Positions 34,030 to 42,818 of a DNA stretch of 64,000 bases are shown here, piece by piece. Where the stretch lies: the NCBI GenBank assembly GCA_002305575.1, contig DBPP01000043.1, positions 1 through 64,000 of the forward strand, in the 5' to 3' direction. The notes beneath the pieces were generated by a model. The model had not been told where the DNA came from. It was given only the letters and a program-made list of their open reading frames with translations, and did not search any database. Origin of the DNA: Ruminococcaceae bacterium UBA1417. GTDB taxonomy: Bacteria > Bacillota > Clostridia > Oscillospirales > Acutalibacteraceae. The translations under genes and the position numbers were made by a program. Every line of letters starts with the position of its first letter. Position 1 is the stretch's first letter.

Positions 34030-35100
34030 TTGGACTATAAGGGAATCAAATGCCCCATCTGTGAGAAGCCGTTCACCGAAAACGACGACATCGTCGTTTG
34101 TCCGGATTGCGGCGCCCCATACCACAGGGCCTGTTATATGGAAAAAGGCGCGTGCATTTTTACCGCGCTACACGAGACCGGCAAAGCGTGGATGCCGCCA
34201 CCTCCGCCGAATGCGCCGGATATTTCCAGTGAAATCAAGGACAAGGAATGCCCGAACTGCGGTACGCTGAATGCACACAGCGCATTGTTTTGCAGCATCT
34301 GCAACGCGTCGTTGACCGGTACGCCCGAGACACACCGCAACAGCGGATACAATGGGCACACGTCCACCGCTGCGCCGCGCCCTACGCCCGAGCAGGGCGG
34401 TTACCCACCTCCGCCGCCGATGGGAGGCGGGCCCTACGCCGGATTTGGTGGAATGCCCATCGCTTTCGACCCGATGGGCGGCGTCAACCCCTCGGAGCCG
34501 ATTGCGGACAACGTCACCTATGGCGACGTGAGCAAGCTGGTGCAGCAGAATTCCGGCTACTATATGGCCGTGTTCAAGCAAATCAATACGTTTCACCGCA
34601 CCAAATTTAATTTTTCCGCTTTTCTGTTTACCGGCGGCTGGTTTCTCTACCGCAAGCAGTATAAGCCCGGAATCCTGCTGACCGCGGTGATGCTTCTGCT
34701 CAACATTGGCAACACGTTGCTCACCTCTCTTGTGATCAACCCCATGATTCTCGCTTCGCTCGACGCCGTAGGCATTTCCTACGAAGAAGCGTCTTACCTG
34801 CAGGCATCGGACGCGCTTACACTGTACCTGGCGAATAATCCGAGCCAAATTCCCTATATCGCGCTGCCGTTTGTCCTCTACGCGCTGATGCTTGGGATCA
34901 TGATTTTCTGCGGTGTCCGCGGCAATCGGATGTATATGAACCATTGCATCCGCACGGTGCAGGAAATCAAACGCACAAGCCAGAACGAAAGCGACGCCGC
35001 CATGGCCTATTCCACGCACGGCGGCGTCAACACGGCGGCAGTCTTTTGCCTGCTCGCCTGCTACCTTGTTCTGCAGTGGATTCCCATTCTGCTGTTGTAA
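34030..35100 (+). CDS. RING-finger/zinc-ribbon membrane protein with DUF2628-like region
   Basis: A 356-residue protein in three parts. The first is an N-terminal RING-like zinc domain (CPICEKPF, VVCPDCGAPYHRACY) resembling prokaryotic RING family 1, followed by a zinc ribbon (CPNCGTL, FCSICNASL). A Pro/Gly-rich linker comes next. The C-terminal half has FNFSAFLFTGGWFLYRKQY and three to four hydrophobic segments, as in DUF2628 proteins. I chose TTG at 34030, since GGAGGAATCATT precedes it. The role is unknown; ubiquitin-like signalling or membrane quality control are only possibilities. Confidence 0.8.
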   Translation: MDYKGIKCPICEKPFTENDDIVVCPDCGAPYHRACYMEKGACIFTALHETGKAWMPPPPPNAPDISSEIKDKECPNCGTLNAHSALFCSICNASLTGTPETHRNSGYNGHTSTAAPRPTPEQGGYPPPPPMGGGPYAGFGGMPIAFDPMGGVNPSEPIADNVTYGDVSKLVQQNSGYYMAVFKQINTFHRTKFNFSAFLFTGGWFLYRKQYKPGILLTAVMLLLNIGNTLLTSLVINPMILASLDAVGISYEEASYLQASDALTLYLANNPSQIPYIALPFVLYALMLGIMIFCGVRGNRMYMNHCIRTVQEIKRTSQNESDAAMAYSTHGGVNTAAVFCLLACYLVLQWIPILLL

Positions 35101-35110
35101 TGGACAGACT

Positions 35111-35139
35111 TTGACAAATCCGGGAATTTCCTGTATACT
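35111..35139 (+). promoter_or_regulatory. Promoter for galU
   Basis: Plus strand: -35 TTGACA (35111-35116), 17-nt spacer, -10 TATACT (35134-35139). Confidence 0.8.
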
Positions 35140-35189
35140 CAGACGTAGAACAGAACCGGTGCTGTACGCCGGACAAAGGATGGAACGCT

Positions 35190-36065
35190 ATGATTCAGAA
35201 AGTCAGAAAGGCCGTAATTCCGGCCGCTGGTCTCGGTACGCGCGTGCTTCCCGCTTCCAAGGCCATGCCCAAGGAAATGCTCCCCATCGTCGATAAACCT
35301 GCCATTCAGTATATCGTGGAAGAGGCCGTCCGCGCCGGCATCACGGATATCCTGATCATTTCGAACCGCGGCAAGGATCTGCTTGAGGATCACTTTGACC
35401 GTGCACCGGAGCTGGAGGAACGTCTGCTCTCGAGCGGCAAACAGGCCATGTACGACGAAATTGTCGGCCTCGCCCATCTGGCCAATATCTGCTATATCCG
35501 GCAGAAGGAAACCAAAGGGCTGGGCCACGCCGTTTCCTGCGCGCGCGCATTTGTCGGCGATGAACCCTTCGCGGTACTCTATGGCGACGATGTCATCCTC
35601 GGTGAGGATCCCGCGTGCGGCCAGCTGATCCGGGCTTATGAAGAACTCGGGCTCGGCGTAGTGGGCGTCAAGGAGGTCAGCGAAGAGGCCATTCAGCGCT
35701 ATTCTTCGCTTCAGGTGGAACCGATTCGCGACAACTGGTTCCGCTGCACCGACATGATTGAAAAGCCCTCGAAGGACCAGATTCTATCGCTCTATTCCAT
35801 TCTCGGCCGCTGTGTACTGCCGCCGAAGATTTTCGACATTCTGGACCACACCGCACCGGGCGCCGGCGGCGAAATTCAGTTGACCGACGCCATGTGCACA
35901 CTGGCGCGTACAGAAGGGATGACGGCCGTGGACTTCACCGGCAAGCGCTATGACATGGGCAACAAATTCGGCATCATGCAGGCGCAGGTGGAAGTGGCGC
36001 TGCAGCATCCGGAAATCGGCGCCGATTTCCGCGCCTACCTGAAGGAAATCGCCAAAACACTGTGA
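35190..36065 (+). CDS. galU: UTP--glucose-1-phosphate uridylyltransferase
   Basis: Makes UDP-glucose for envelope polysaccharides and lipids. The 291-residue protein has the nucleotidyltransferase signature AAGLGTRVLPASKAMPKEML at the N-terminus, then IVEEAVRAGI, FAVLYGDDV and the C-terminal GKRYDMGNKFG. It is monocistronic: own promoter upstream, terminator downstream. Confidence 0.96.
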   Translation: MIQKVRKAVIPAAGLGTRVLPASKAMPKEMLPIVDKPAIQYIVEEAVRAGITDILIISNRGKDLLEDHFDRAPELEERLLSSGKQAMYDEIVGLAHLANICYIRQKETKGLGHAVSCARAFVGDEPFAVLYGDDVILGEDPACGQLIRAYEELGLGVVGVKEVSEEAIQRYSSLQVEPIRDNWFRCTDMIEKPSKDQILSLYSILGRCVLPPKIFDILDHTAPGAGGEIQLTDAMCTLARTEGMTAVDFTGKRYDMGNKFGIMQAQVEVALQHPEIGADFRAYLKEIAKTL

Positions 36066-36066
36066 G

Positions 36067-36112
36067 AAAAAACGCCATGCGGGGGAAATTTCCCTTGACT
36101 TGGCGTTTTTTT
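36067..36112 (+). terminator. galU terminator
   Basis: Stem AAAAACGCCA/TGGCGTTTTT enclosing an inner GGGAAATTTCCC palindrome, with a T-run. The 3' arm overlaps the rpsF promoter. Confidence 0.8.
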
Positions 36113-36122
36113 ATGGTATAAT
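36095..36122 (+). promoter_or_regulatory. Promoter of rpsF-ssb-rpsR
   Basis: Plus strand: -35 TTGACT (36095-36100), 16-nt spacer, -10 TATAAT (36117-36122). The leader of about 120 nt that follows includes a GCGG/CCGC stem and may hold an S6:S18 autoregulatory site (not verified). Confidence 0.75.
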
Positions 36123-36250
36123 TACTCTGTTAGTGCGCTTTGCTGCAGTTTACCGTTTATTTTCGGCGGACAGACCGGCGCAAAGGCCGCATTTACAATC
36201 CTTGCTCCGTTTCAAAGTACGGGGCCAAAGTCCAAAAGGAGGTGCAAACC

Positions 36251-36658
36251 ATGACAGAGGTAAAAAACAAGTACGAAACCGTGCTCGTCCTCTCCGTGAA
36301 GCTCGGTGAGGAGGGCAGCGCAGAACTGGTTGAGAAGTTCAAGGCACTGATCGCGAAGCATGGTACTGTCGAAAGCGTGGATGATTGGGGCAAGAGAAGA
36401 CTTGCTTACCCGATCAACAAGGAGACGGAGGGGTACTACACCCTGATCAACTTCGAGAGCACGCCGGATTTCACGGCTGAGCTGGACAGACGCTACAAGA
36501 TCACTGACGGCGTCATTCGTTCCATCATCATCAAGAAGGATCCCCGTTTCGCAAACGCTGCCGCGAAGCCGCGCAAAGCCGCTGAGCCCAAGCCGATCGA
36601 TGTGGAGGCCGTTGCAGCCGAGGCTGTCGACGCCAAGGAAGAATCCGCTGCAGAATAA
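36251..36658 (+). CDS. rpsF: 30S ribosomal protein S6
   Basis: A 135-residue S6 with the standard fold (KYETVLVLSVKLGEEG, DDWGKRRLAYPINKETEGYY) and an Ala/Glu-rich C-terminal tail beyond about residue 100. AAAGGAGGTG precedes the ATG. It is first in the rpsF-ssb-rpsR operon; S6 and S18 bind 16S rRNA as a pair. Confidence 0.97.
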   Translation: MTEVKNKYETVLVLSVKLGEEGSAELVEKFKALIAKHGTVESVDDWGKRRLAYPINKETEGYYTLINFESTPDFTAELDRRYKITDGVIRSIIIKKDPRFANAAAKPRKAAEPKPIDVEAVAAEAVDAKEESAAE

Positions 36659-36691
36659 GTTTTTCCGAATGACGAAAGAGAGTTGTTACCT

Positions 36692-37210
36692 ATGTTGAAT
36701 GTCGCAGTTGTTATGGGCAGACTGGTGGCCGACCCGGAACTTCGCCACACCCCGAGCGATGTGGCCGTTACGAGCTTTACGCTGGCCGTGGATCGTTCCT
36801 ATGTGAAGTCCGGCGCGGAGCGTCAGACCGATTTCATCGACATTGTAGCTTGGCGCAGTACGGCAGACTTTGTCTGCAAGTATTTCCGTAAAGGCCAGAT
36901 GATGGCGGTGCACGGTTCTATCCAGACGCGTACCTATACCGACAAGGACGGCAACAAACGCAAAGCCTTTGAAATCGTCGCTGACGATGTCAACTTTGCG
37001 GATTCCAAGCGGAACACCGACGGTGGTTCGAATTACAGCAACAGCTATGCCGGCGGTTCGTCTTACGGCGGCAATCATTACAACGGTAACAGCAACACGG
37101 CCGGAAACGAGATGCAGCGCCCGGCTTACAATGAACCCGCTCCCACCTATTCAAGTGGCAACAACGGGGATTTTGAAGAGATCATCGGCGACGACGACCT
37201 GCCGTTCTGA
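36692..37210 (+). CDS. ssb: Single-stranded DNA-binding protein
   Basis: A 172-residue SSB with an N-terminal OB fold (VAVVMGRLVADPELRHTPS, DFIDIVAWRSTADFV). A Gly/Asn/Ser-rich linker follows, then the acidic tip GDDDLPF that binds partner proteins. It lies between rpsF and rpsR as in most Firmicutes. The start at 36692 is the second ATG-like position, with AAAGAGAG upstream. Confidence 0.96.
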   Translation: MLNVAVVMGRLVADPELRHTPSDVAVTSFTLAVDRSYVKSGAERQTDFIDIVAWRSTADFVCKYFRKGQMMAVHGSIQTRTYTDKDGNKRKAFEIVADDVNFADSKRNTDGGSNYSNSYAGGSSYGGNHYNGNSNTAGNEMQRPAYNEPAPTYSSGNNGDFEEIIGDDDLPF

Positions 37211-37252
37211 TGAACTCAGCGACAATGATTTACAAAAAAGGAGGCTTTCGCA

Positions 37253-37504
37253 ATGGCAGACAGACCGGAGAGAGAAAATCGCCGCGGTGGACGCAAGAGC
37301 CGCAGAAAAGTTTGCAGTTTCTGCGTAGACAAGGCGGAATATATCGATTACAAGGATGTTGCCAAGCTTCGCCGTTTTATTTCTGAAAGAGGAAAGATCC
37401 TGCCCAGAAGAGTTACGGGAACTTGCGCACACCACCAGCGTGGCCTGACGGTCGCTATCAAGCGTGCTCGTCACCTCGCGCTCCTGCCCTTCACCAGCGA
37501 CTGA
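37253..37504 (+). CDS. rpsR: 30S ribosomal protein S18 (cysteine-containing form)
   Basis: An 83-residue S18. It carries a Cys pair (KVCSFCVDK) and a later Cys-His group ([10 protein letters not shown]), so it is probably the zinc-binding form of this protein. AAAAAAGGAGG precedes the ATG. It ends the operon, before a strong terminator. Confidence 0.96.
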   Translation: MADRPERENRRGGRKSRRKVCSFCVDKAEYIDYKDVAKLRRFISERGKILPRRVTGTCAHHQRGLTVAIKRARHLALLPFTSD

Positions 37505-37528
37505 TCGCGCAGGCAATACGGTTTACGA

Positions 37529-37560
37529 GGGAGACTTTTTGCAAAGTCTCCCTTTTTCTT
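37529..37560 (+). terminator. Terminator after rpsR
   Basis: Stem GGGAGACTTT/AAAGTCTCCC with a TTGC loop, then TTTTTCTTTTT. Confidence 0.95.
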
Positions 37561-37606
37561 TTTAGCGCTCACCCTTTAGCGCCTACCCATTGAAAGGAGA
37601 TCCACC

Positions 37607-38413
37607 ATGTATTTATTTGACATGCACACCCATTGTTTCCCGGATGCGCTCGCGCCGAAGGCTCTGCCGCGTCTTGCCGAAATCAGCGGCTGTGTGTACT
37701 ACGGGGACGGAACCTATGACGATCTTTGCGCAAAGGCGGCGGCCGCCGGCTGTACAGGCTTCATGATTCTGCACATTGCCACGAAGCCTTCGCAGATGCA
37801 TTCCGTCAACAATTTTGCAGCGGCCTGCCAGAAAGGAAACGTGTATTGTTTCGGCAGTGTTTTCCCCACCGCGGAAAATGCCATTGAGGAGTTGCACCGC
37901 ATCAAAACGCTCGGTCTGAAAGGTGTAAAATTCCACCCCGATTATCAGGAGTTCTTCGTCAACGATCCGGCGGTGTTCCCGGTTTACGAAGCGGCGGCGG
38001 CATTGGATCTGCCGGTCACCTTTCATGCCGGACGCGACCCGTATTCTCCCAATATCGTCCACTGCACGCCGAAAATGCTCGCTGAAATTTCGGAACGGTT
38101 TCCGACGCTCCGAATCATCGGCGCGCATATGGGCGGCATGGAAATGGACGCAGACGTCGAAAAATATGTCGTCGGCAGGCCCAACATCTATGTGGACACG
38201 GCTTTTGCCACACGCTCCCTCTCCCCTGCGCGCTGCGGCGAGCTGATCCGCCGCCATGGCGTAGAAAAGGTGTTCTTTGCAACGGACTTCCCGTGGAGTA
38301 CAGTGGATGCCGAACGGCGCCTGCTCGAACAGGCCGGCCTTTCGTCCGATGAGCTCGAACAGATCTATTACAAAAACGTCGAACGCTTTTTCGGGATTTC
38401 GCTCACGGCATAA
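37607..38413 (+). CDS. Amidohydrolase family (TIM-barrel) protein
   Basis: A 268-residue metal-dependent hydrolase or decarboxylase of the amidohydrolase-2 type. Metal motif FDMHTH is at the N-terminus, followed by GVKFHPDYQEF, VTFHAG, GAHMGG and the final Asp in FATDFPWS. The substrate is unknown. AAAGGAG precedes the ATG. It stands alone between rpsR and the GH18 gene. Confidence 0.85.
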   Translation: MYLFDMHTHCFPDALAPKALPRLAEISGCVYYGDGTYDDLCAKAAAAGCTGFMILHIATKPSQMHSVNNFAAACQKGNVYCFGSVFPTAENAIEELHRIKTLGLKGVKFHPDYQEFFVNDPAVFPVYEAAAALDLPVTFHAGRDPYSPNIVHCTPKMLAEISERFPTLRIIGAHMGGMEMDADVEKYVVGRPNIYVDTAFATRSLSPARCGELIRRHGVEKVFFATDFPWSTVDAERRLLEQAGLSSDELEQIYYKNVERFFGISLTA

Positions 38414-38455
38414 TCGGCCCCATATACCGCTTGCGTACAGGCCCGAAAACGGCGA

Positions 38456-38484
38456 TTGACTTCCCGGGCCGCATTGTCTATAAT
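38456..38484 (+). promoter_or_regulatory. Promoter for the GH18 gene
   Basis: Plus strand: -35 TTGACT (38456-38461), 17-nt spacer, -10 TATAAT (38479-38484). Confidence 0.8.
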
Positions 38485-38518
38485 AAAGACAATACTACAC
38501 CGGAAAGGAATTGTTTCT

Positions 38519-39532
38519 ATGCAATACCATTCGATCGGCTACATCACCAATCCCCGCCTGCCGGACGTCACACAGGCGGACGTTTCCAAACTCACCCACA
38601 TTAACCTGGCCTTCGGGCTGATCCGGGACGGTCTGCTGGATACGCACCAGCTGACAAACATCGGCTGCATCGAGCAGTTCCGCCGCTGGAACCCCGCAAT
38701 CAAAATTGTGCTTTCGGTTGGCGGCTGGGGCGCCGGCGGGTTTTCCACCATGGCCATGACCGACGAGGGCCGCCGCGCCTTCGCCGCTTCCTGCCTGGAT
38801 TACGTCAACGCGCACGGTCTGGACGGTATCGACATCGACTGGGAGTACCCTTGTAACGACATGGCCGGTATCGACGCCGATCCGAGCGACAAAACACATT
38901 ACACGGCGCTTTTACAGGCGTTGCGCGACGCGCTCGGCCAGAACCGCATCGTTTCGGTCGCCGTCGGCGCGGGCGATTTCTTCGTGCGCGACACCGAAAT
39001 GGACAAGGTGGCGGAAATTGTCGATTATGTCCAGTTGATGACATACGACATGCGCAACGGCAACACGACGCAGGCCGGTCACCATGCCGCGCTTGGGGCT
39101 TCCCGCGGCGATGACGAAACCACGAGCACCCGCTATATCGTGGACCTGTTTCACCGCGCCGGCGTGCCGCTCAAGAAGCTTATTGTCGGCATCGCGTTTT
39201 ACGGTCGTACCTTCTCGGGCGTGCCGAACGTAAACAACGGCCTGTTGCAGCCAGCCGGCAGTGTCGGCGAATACGGTCCGGAATATAAGGATCTGACGGA
39301 GGAATTCCGCCGCGCGGGCAATTTTACCGAATACTGGGACGAGGACGCCGAAGCCTCCTACCTGTGGAACGGCAGCGTCTTCATCAGTTTTGAATCTCCC
39401 GAGGCCGTGCGCCGCAAATGTCAGTATGCTATGGACAAGGGGCTGCTCGGCGTGATGTACTGGGAGCATGCGGCAGACACAACGCGCGAGTTGCTCGGCG
39501 TCATTGACAAAACCCTGAAGGGTGAATCCTGA
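38519..39532 (+). CDS. Glycoside hydrolase family 18 (chitinase/ENGase-like)
   Basis: A 337-residue GH18 enzyme with SVGGW (near residue 66) and the catalytic DGIDIDWEY, where Glu109 is the acid. Such enzymes cleave chitin oligomers or the chitobiose core of N-glycans through substrate-assisted catalysis. There is no signal peptide, so it should act inside the cell on imported oligosaccharides. GGAAAGG lies upstream of ATG at 38519. A beta-mannosidase gene lies nearby. Confidence 0.9.
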   Translation: MQYHSIGYITNPRLPDVTQADVSKLTHINLAFGLIRDGLLDTHQLTNIGCIEQFRRWNPAIKIVLSVGGWGAGGFSTMAMTDEGRRAFAASCLDYVNAHGLDGIDIDWEYPCNDMAGIDADPSDKTHYTALLQALRDALGQNRIVSVAVGAGDFFVRDTEMDKVAEIVDYVQLMTYDMRNGNTTQAGHHAALGASRGDDETTSTRYIVDLFHRAGVPLKKLIVGIAFYGRTFSGVPNVNNGLLQPAGSVGEYGPEYKDLTEEFRRAGNFTEYWDEDAEASYLWNGSVFISFESPEAVRRKCQYAMDKGLLGVMYWEHAADTTRELLGVIDKTLKGES

Positions 39533-39547
39533 ATTCTCTGCACATCC

Positions 39548-39595
39548 AAACGCCGGAGGGACACTGTGCCAAAACAGTGCCCCTCCGGCGTTTTT
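39548..39595. terminator. Bidirectional terminator
   Basis: Long stem AAACGCCGGAGGG(A)CACTGT paired with ACAGTG(C)CCCTCCGGCGTTT, loop GCCAAA, T-run on the plus strand and A-run before it. It serves the GH18 gene and the convergent gene at 39605. Confidence 0.9.
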
Positions 39596-39604
39596 GCATA
39601 CATT

Positions 39605-40039
39605 TTACAGGTAGCCGCGCATATCCACCGCAAGCTGCGCTTCCAGATGAATGAGACGCTTGGCGATATCCTTCGCCTTTTCTTCAGCGGCTTCGTATTG
39701 ATTCAAATAACGGCTGAGCGATTTGACGCCCATGTTGCAGCCGTCTGTCATCAGATCCGCCACGGTCTTGTCCGATTCATCCACCGCAAGCTTCATATTG
39801 GTTTTCATCCAGGACATGCTCTTGGCCATCGCGTTCGGCGCCTTGCCGTCATCGTGGTAGCGGTGGAGCAGACCCTGAATCTCTGTTTGCAGCTTTTCAT
39901 GCTCCGCTTCGCAGGTTTTCAGGCAGTGTTTGAGTCCGCCGTCCTGCACGTGCGGCAGCACGTCGCTGATGGACGCAGTCCCCATTTGGATACCGGCATC
40001 ACATTCCCGCAGCAGCCGGATTGTATCCGCTTCGATCAT
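39605..40039 (-). CDS. Hypothetical ferritin-like four-helix protein
   Basis: A 144-residue, mostly helical protein. Repeated acid/His residues in helices (CEAEHEKLQTEIQGLLHRYHDD, LIHLEAQLA) resemble the ferritin-like or DUF2383 type of bundle. It is a common small gene in Oscillospirales, with no established function that I can name. AAGGAGGAAT precedes the ATG. No membrane segment or signal is seen. Confidence 0.7.
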   Translation of the reverse strand: MIEADTIRLLRECDAGIQMGTASISDVLPHVQDGGLKHCLKTCEAEHEKLQTEIQGLLHRYHDDGKAPNAMAKSMSWMKTNMKLAVDESDKTVADLMTDGCNMGVKSLSRYLNQYEAAEEKAKDIAKRLIHLEAQLAVDMRGYL

Positions 40040-40113
40040 TTGGATTCCTCCTTATTTCGGAATACACTTAGTATGGCCGTCACAATGCGAAAAATCCGCG
40101 TCCGAAATTCTGT

Positions 40114-40143
40114 TTGCACATGCACGACGGGATATGTTATAAT
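40114..40143 (+). promoter_or_regulatory. Promoter for beta-mannosidase gene
   Basis: Plus strand: -35 TTGCAC (40114-40119), 18-nt spacer, -10 TATAAT (40138-40143). Confidence 0.65.
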
Positions 40144-40259
40144 GGATACGCAAAACGACAGGCATGGTAGGTCCGGGCTTTCTGCCCTTTGGAAGGCCGC
40201 CGGATGCCGCACAACGCGCGGTCGCCATCCACAGCCTGTTTTACAGAAAGGGAAAGGCC

Positions 40260-42704
40260 ATGGAAAAACAATTTTTACACACCGGCTGGCACATGACGGA
40301 AGCCGGAAAATCGGACTGGATTGCCGCCTCTGTGCCGGGATCCGTCTACAACGATCTTTTGCAGGCCGGCCGGATGGAGGATCCGTACTGGCGCGACAAC
40401 GAAATGAAGGCGTTGGCGCTCATGGACAACGACTATGTCTATGAAACCCAATTTGATGCTGACCCTGCGCTTCTGAACTGCGCGCGCGTGCTGCTGCGCT
40501 GCGAGGGGTTGGACACGCTCGCCGACATTACGCTCAATGGAACGCCTGTCGGCCAGACATTCAACATGCACCGTTGCTGGGAATTTGACGTTCTCCCGCT
40601 TTTGCGGCCTGCTGGCAACACGCTTCAGGTTTTGTTCCACTCGCCCACACGCTACATTCGCGAACAAGACGCCGTATGCCATGCCGGGGGCAGCCCGGAA
40701 TGCATGGTCGGCTTCCCCAATTTGCGCAAGGCGCACTGCATGTTCGGCTGGGACTGGGGCCCACGTCTGCCTGATATGGGCATCTGGCGCGACATTCTGC
40801 TCTGCGGCATTCGCGGCGGCCGGATCATCAGCACACACATTTTGCAGCACCACGGAAATAATCGTGTGACGCTGGAAATTCACCCGGAAATTGAACGCGT
40901 TTCAGACGCGGCACTCACCTATACAGTCGTACTTACCACGCCGGACGGCAGCACTACAGAATACGCAGGCTCACCGGAAACGATTGCAATTGAGAATCCC
41001 GCGCTCTGGTGGCCAAATGGGCTGGGCGAACAACCGCTGTACACTGTCGAAATCCGCTTGCAGCACAACGGCCAAACGGTGGATACCTGGAGCCGCCGCA
41101 TCGGCCTGCGCACCATGACCATGCACATTGAAAAAGACGCTTACGGCAAAAGCTTTGCGCACGAGGTCAACGGCGTGCAGTTCTTCGCGATGGGTGCAGA
41201 CTATATCCCCGAGGATAACATTCTGGCCCGCACGAATCCCGCGCGCACGCGCGAGCTCCTGGAGCAGGCCGTCGCCGCACACCACAATTGTATCCGCGTT
41301 TGGGGTGGCGGACATTACCCGAGCGACGCGTTCTATGACATCTGTGATGAGCTGGGGCTTGTCGTATGGCAGGATTTCATGTTTGCATGTGCACACTACA
41401 ACCTGACCGACGCGTTTGAGGAGAACCTGCGTGCGGAGTTTGCGGACAACATCAAACGCATCCGCAGCCACGCGTCTCTGGGCCTGTGGTGCGGCAACAA
41501 CGAGATGGAGATGTTCACTGCGTTCGGCGCCTGGAATATCACGCCTTGGCAAAAGGGCAACTACACGCGCCTGTATGAATACATCATTCCGAAGATGGTC
41601 AAGGCGCTGGACCCCCAGACCTTCTACTGGCCGTCCAGCCCCTCTTCCGGCGGCGATTTCGATAATCCCGTGGACGAAAGCCGCGGCGACGTCCACTACT
41701 GGTCGGTCTGGCACGGCAGCCTGCCGTTTACGGATTACCGCAAGCACAATTTCCGCTATGTTTCCGAATTTGGCTTCCAGGCTTTTCCGACGCTGAAGAC
41801 CATTGAATCCTTCACGCTGCCCGAAGATCGCAACATCTTCTCTTACATCATGGAGAAGCACCAGCGCAACAACGCGGCAAACAGCAAGATCATGACCTAT
41901 CTGGGACAGACCTACCGCTACCCTGCGTCTTTGGGTACACTGCTCTATACCTCGCAGCTTCTGAGCGCTGAAGCCATGAAATACGGTGTGGAACACTGGC
42001 GCCGCAACCGTGGCTGCTGCATGGGCGCGATCGTCTGGCAGCTGAACGACTGCTGGCCGGTAGCCTCCTGGTCTTCAATCGACTATTTCGGCCGTTGGAA
42101 AGCGCTCCACTATTATGAGAAACGCTTTTTCGCGCCGGTCCTGCTTTCCTGTGAGGAAAAAGGATTCCTGGAGGACCCGAATCCGAACCGCGAATGCCGC
42201 GATCTGAATACAGATACAGAAAAAAGCATCCGCCTCAATGTATCCAATGAAACGCGTGCACCGCAGACGGTTACCGTAAAATGGCGGCTGTGCAACAACC
42301 GCTCCGAAGTTCTGCTCGACGGCGGGGAAACCACACTGACGGTACCGCCGCTGTCTTCGGTCTGGATGGACAAGGTCGATCTACCGCAGGCGAATCTGTT
42401 CACCGATTATGTGCGGTATGAGTGCTGGCAGGACGGCAAGCTGCTTTCCGCTTCCAGCGTAATCTTTTCCGTACCGAAGTATTTCGCCTATGTGGACCCG
42501 CAGCTCAGCTGCCGCGTGGAAGGCGACACCCTTATCGTCTCTGCCAAGGCGTATGCGAAGAGTGTGGAGCTTCTGAACGCTGAGGAAGACTGGATCCTCG
42601 AGGACAACTATTTTGATTTGGACGCCGGCGAAGAGCGCCGCATCCGTATTCTCAAGGGCAAGGCCGACGGCATCCATATGCGCAGCGTATACGACATCCG
42701 TTGA
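40260..42704 (+). CDS. Beta-mannosidase (glycoside hydrolase family 2)
   Basis: An 814-residue GH2 enzyme releasing beta-linked mannose. The N-terminal jelly-roll and Ig-like domains precede the TIM barrel. The acid/base is Glu415 in LWCGNNEMEM and the nucleophile Glu503 in VSEFGFQAFP. The W-D-W-G-P motif (GWDWGPRLPD) marks the mannosidase group within GH2. No signal peptide is present, so it is cytosolic. GGGAAAGG precedes ATG at 40260. With the GH18 gene it could finish N-glycan cores or process manno-oligosaccharides. Confidence 0.93.
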   Translation: MEKQFLHTGWHMTEAGKSDWIAASVPGSVYNDLLQAGRMEDPYWRDNEMKALALMDNDYVYETQFDADPALLNCARVLLRCEGLDTLADITLNGTPVGQTFNMHRCWEFDVLPLLRPAGNTLQVLFHSPTRYIREQDAVCHAGGSPECMVGFPNLRKAHCMFGWDWGPRLPDMGIWRDILLCGIRGGRIISTHILQHHGNNRVTLEIHPEIERVSDAALTYTVVLTTPDGSTTEYAGSPETIAIENPALWWPNGLGEQPLYTVEIRLQHNGQTVDTWSRRIGLRTMTMHIEKDAYGKSFAHEVNGVQFFAMGADYIPEDNILARTNPARTRELLEQAVAAHHNCIRVWGGGHYPSDAFYDICDELGLVVWQDFMFACAHYNLTDAFEENLRAEFADNIKRIRSHASLGLWCGNNEMEMFTAFGAWNITPWQKGNYTRLYEYIIPKMVKALDPQTFYWPSSPSSGGDFDNPVDESRGDVHYWSVWHGSLPFTDYRKHNFRYVSEFGFQAFPTLKTIESFTLPEDRNIFSYIMEKHQRNNAANSKIMTYLGQTYRYPASLGTLLYTSQLLSAEAMKYGVEHWRRNRGCCMGAIVWQLNDCWPVASWSSIDYFGRWKALHYYEKRFFAPVLLSCEEKGFLEDPNPNRECRDLNTDTEKSIRLNVSNETRAPQTVTVKWRLCNNRSEVLLDGGETTLTVPPLSSVWMDKVDLPQANLFTDYVRYECWQDGKLLSASSVIFSVPKYFAYVDPQLSCRVEGDTLIVSAKAYAKSVELLNAEEDWILEDNYFDLDAGEERRIRILKGKADGIHMRSVYDIR

Positions 42705-42746
42705 CAGGCTGAAACCCTCTGCGTGCAATTTCCCCCGGAACCTGAA

Positions 42747-42774
42747 AAACCCAGCCGTTTGGCTGGGTTTTTTT
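42747..42774. terminator. Bidirectional terminator
   Basis: Stem AAACCCAGCC/GGCTGGGTTT, loop GTTT, T-run downstream and A-run upstream. It lies between the convergent beta-mannosidase and cupin genes. Confidence 0.9.
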
Positions 42775-42818
42775 GATGCAAGAAATCGGTGCCGCTTTAC
42801 ATCGCCTTGGATTGTCCT

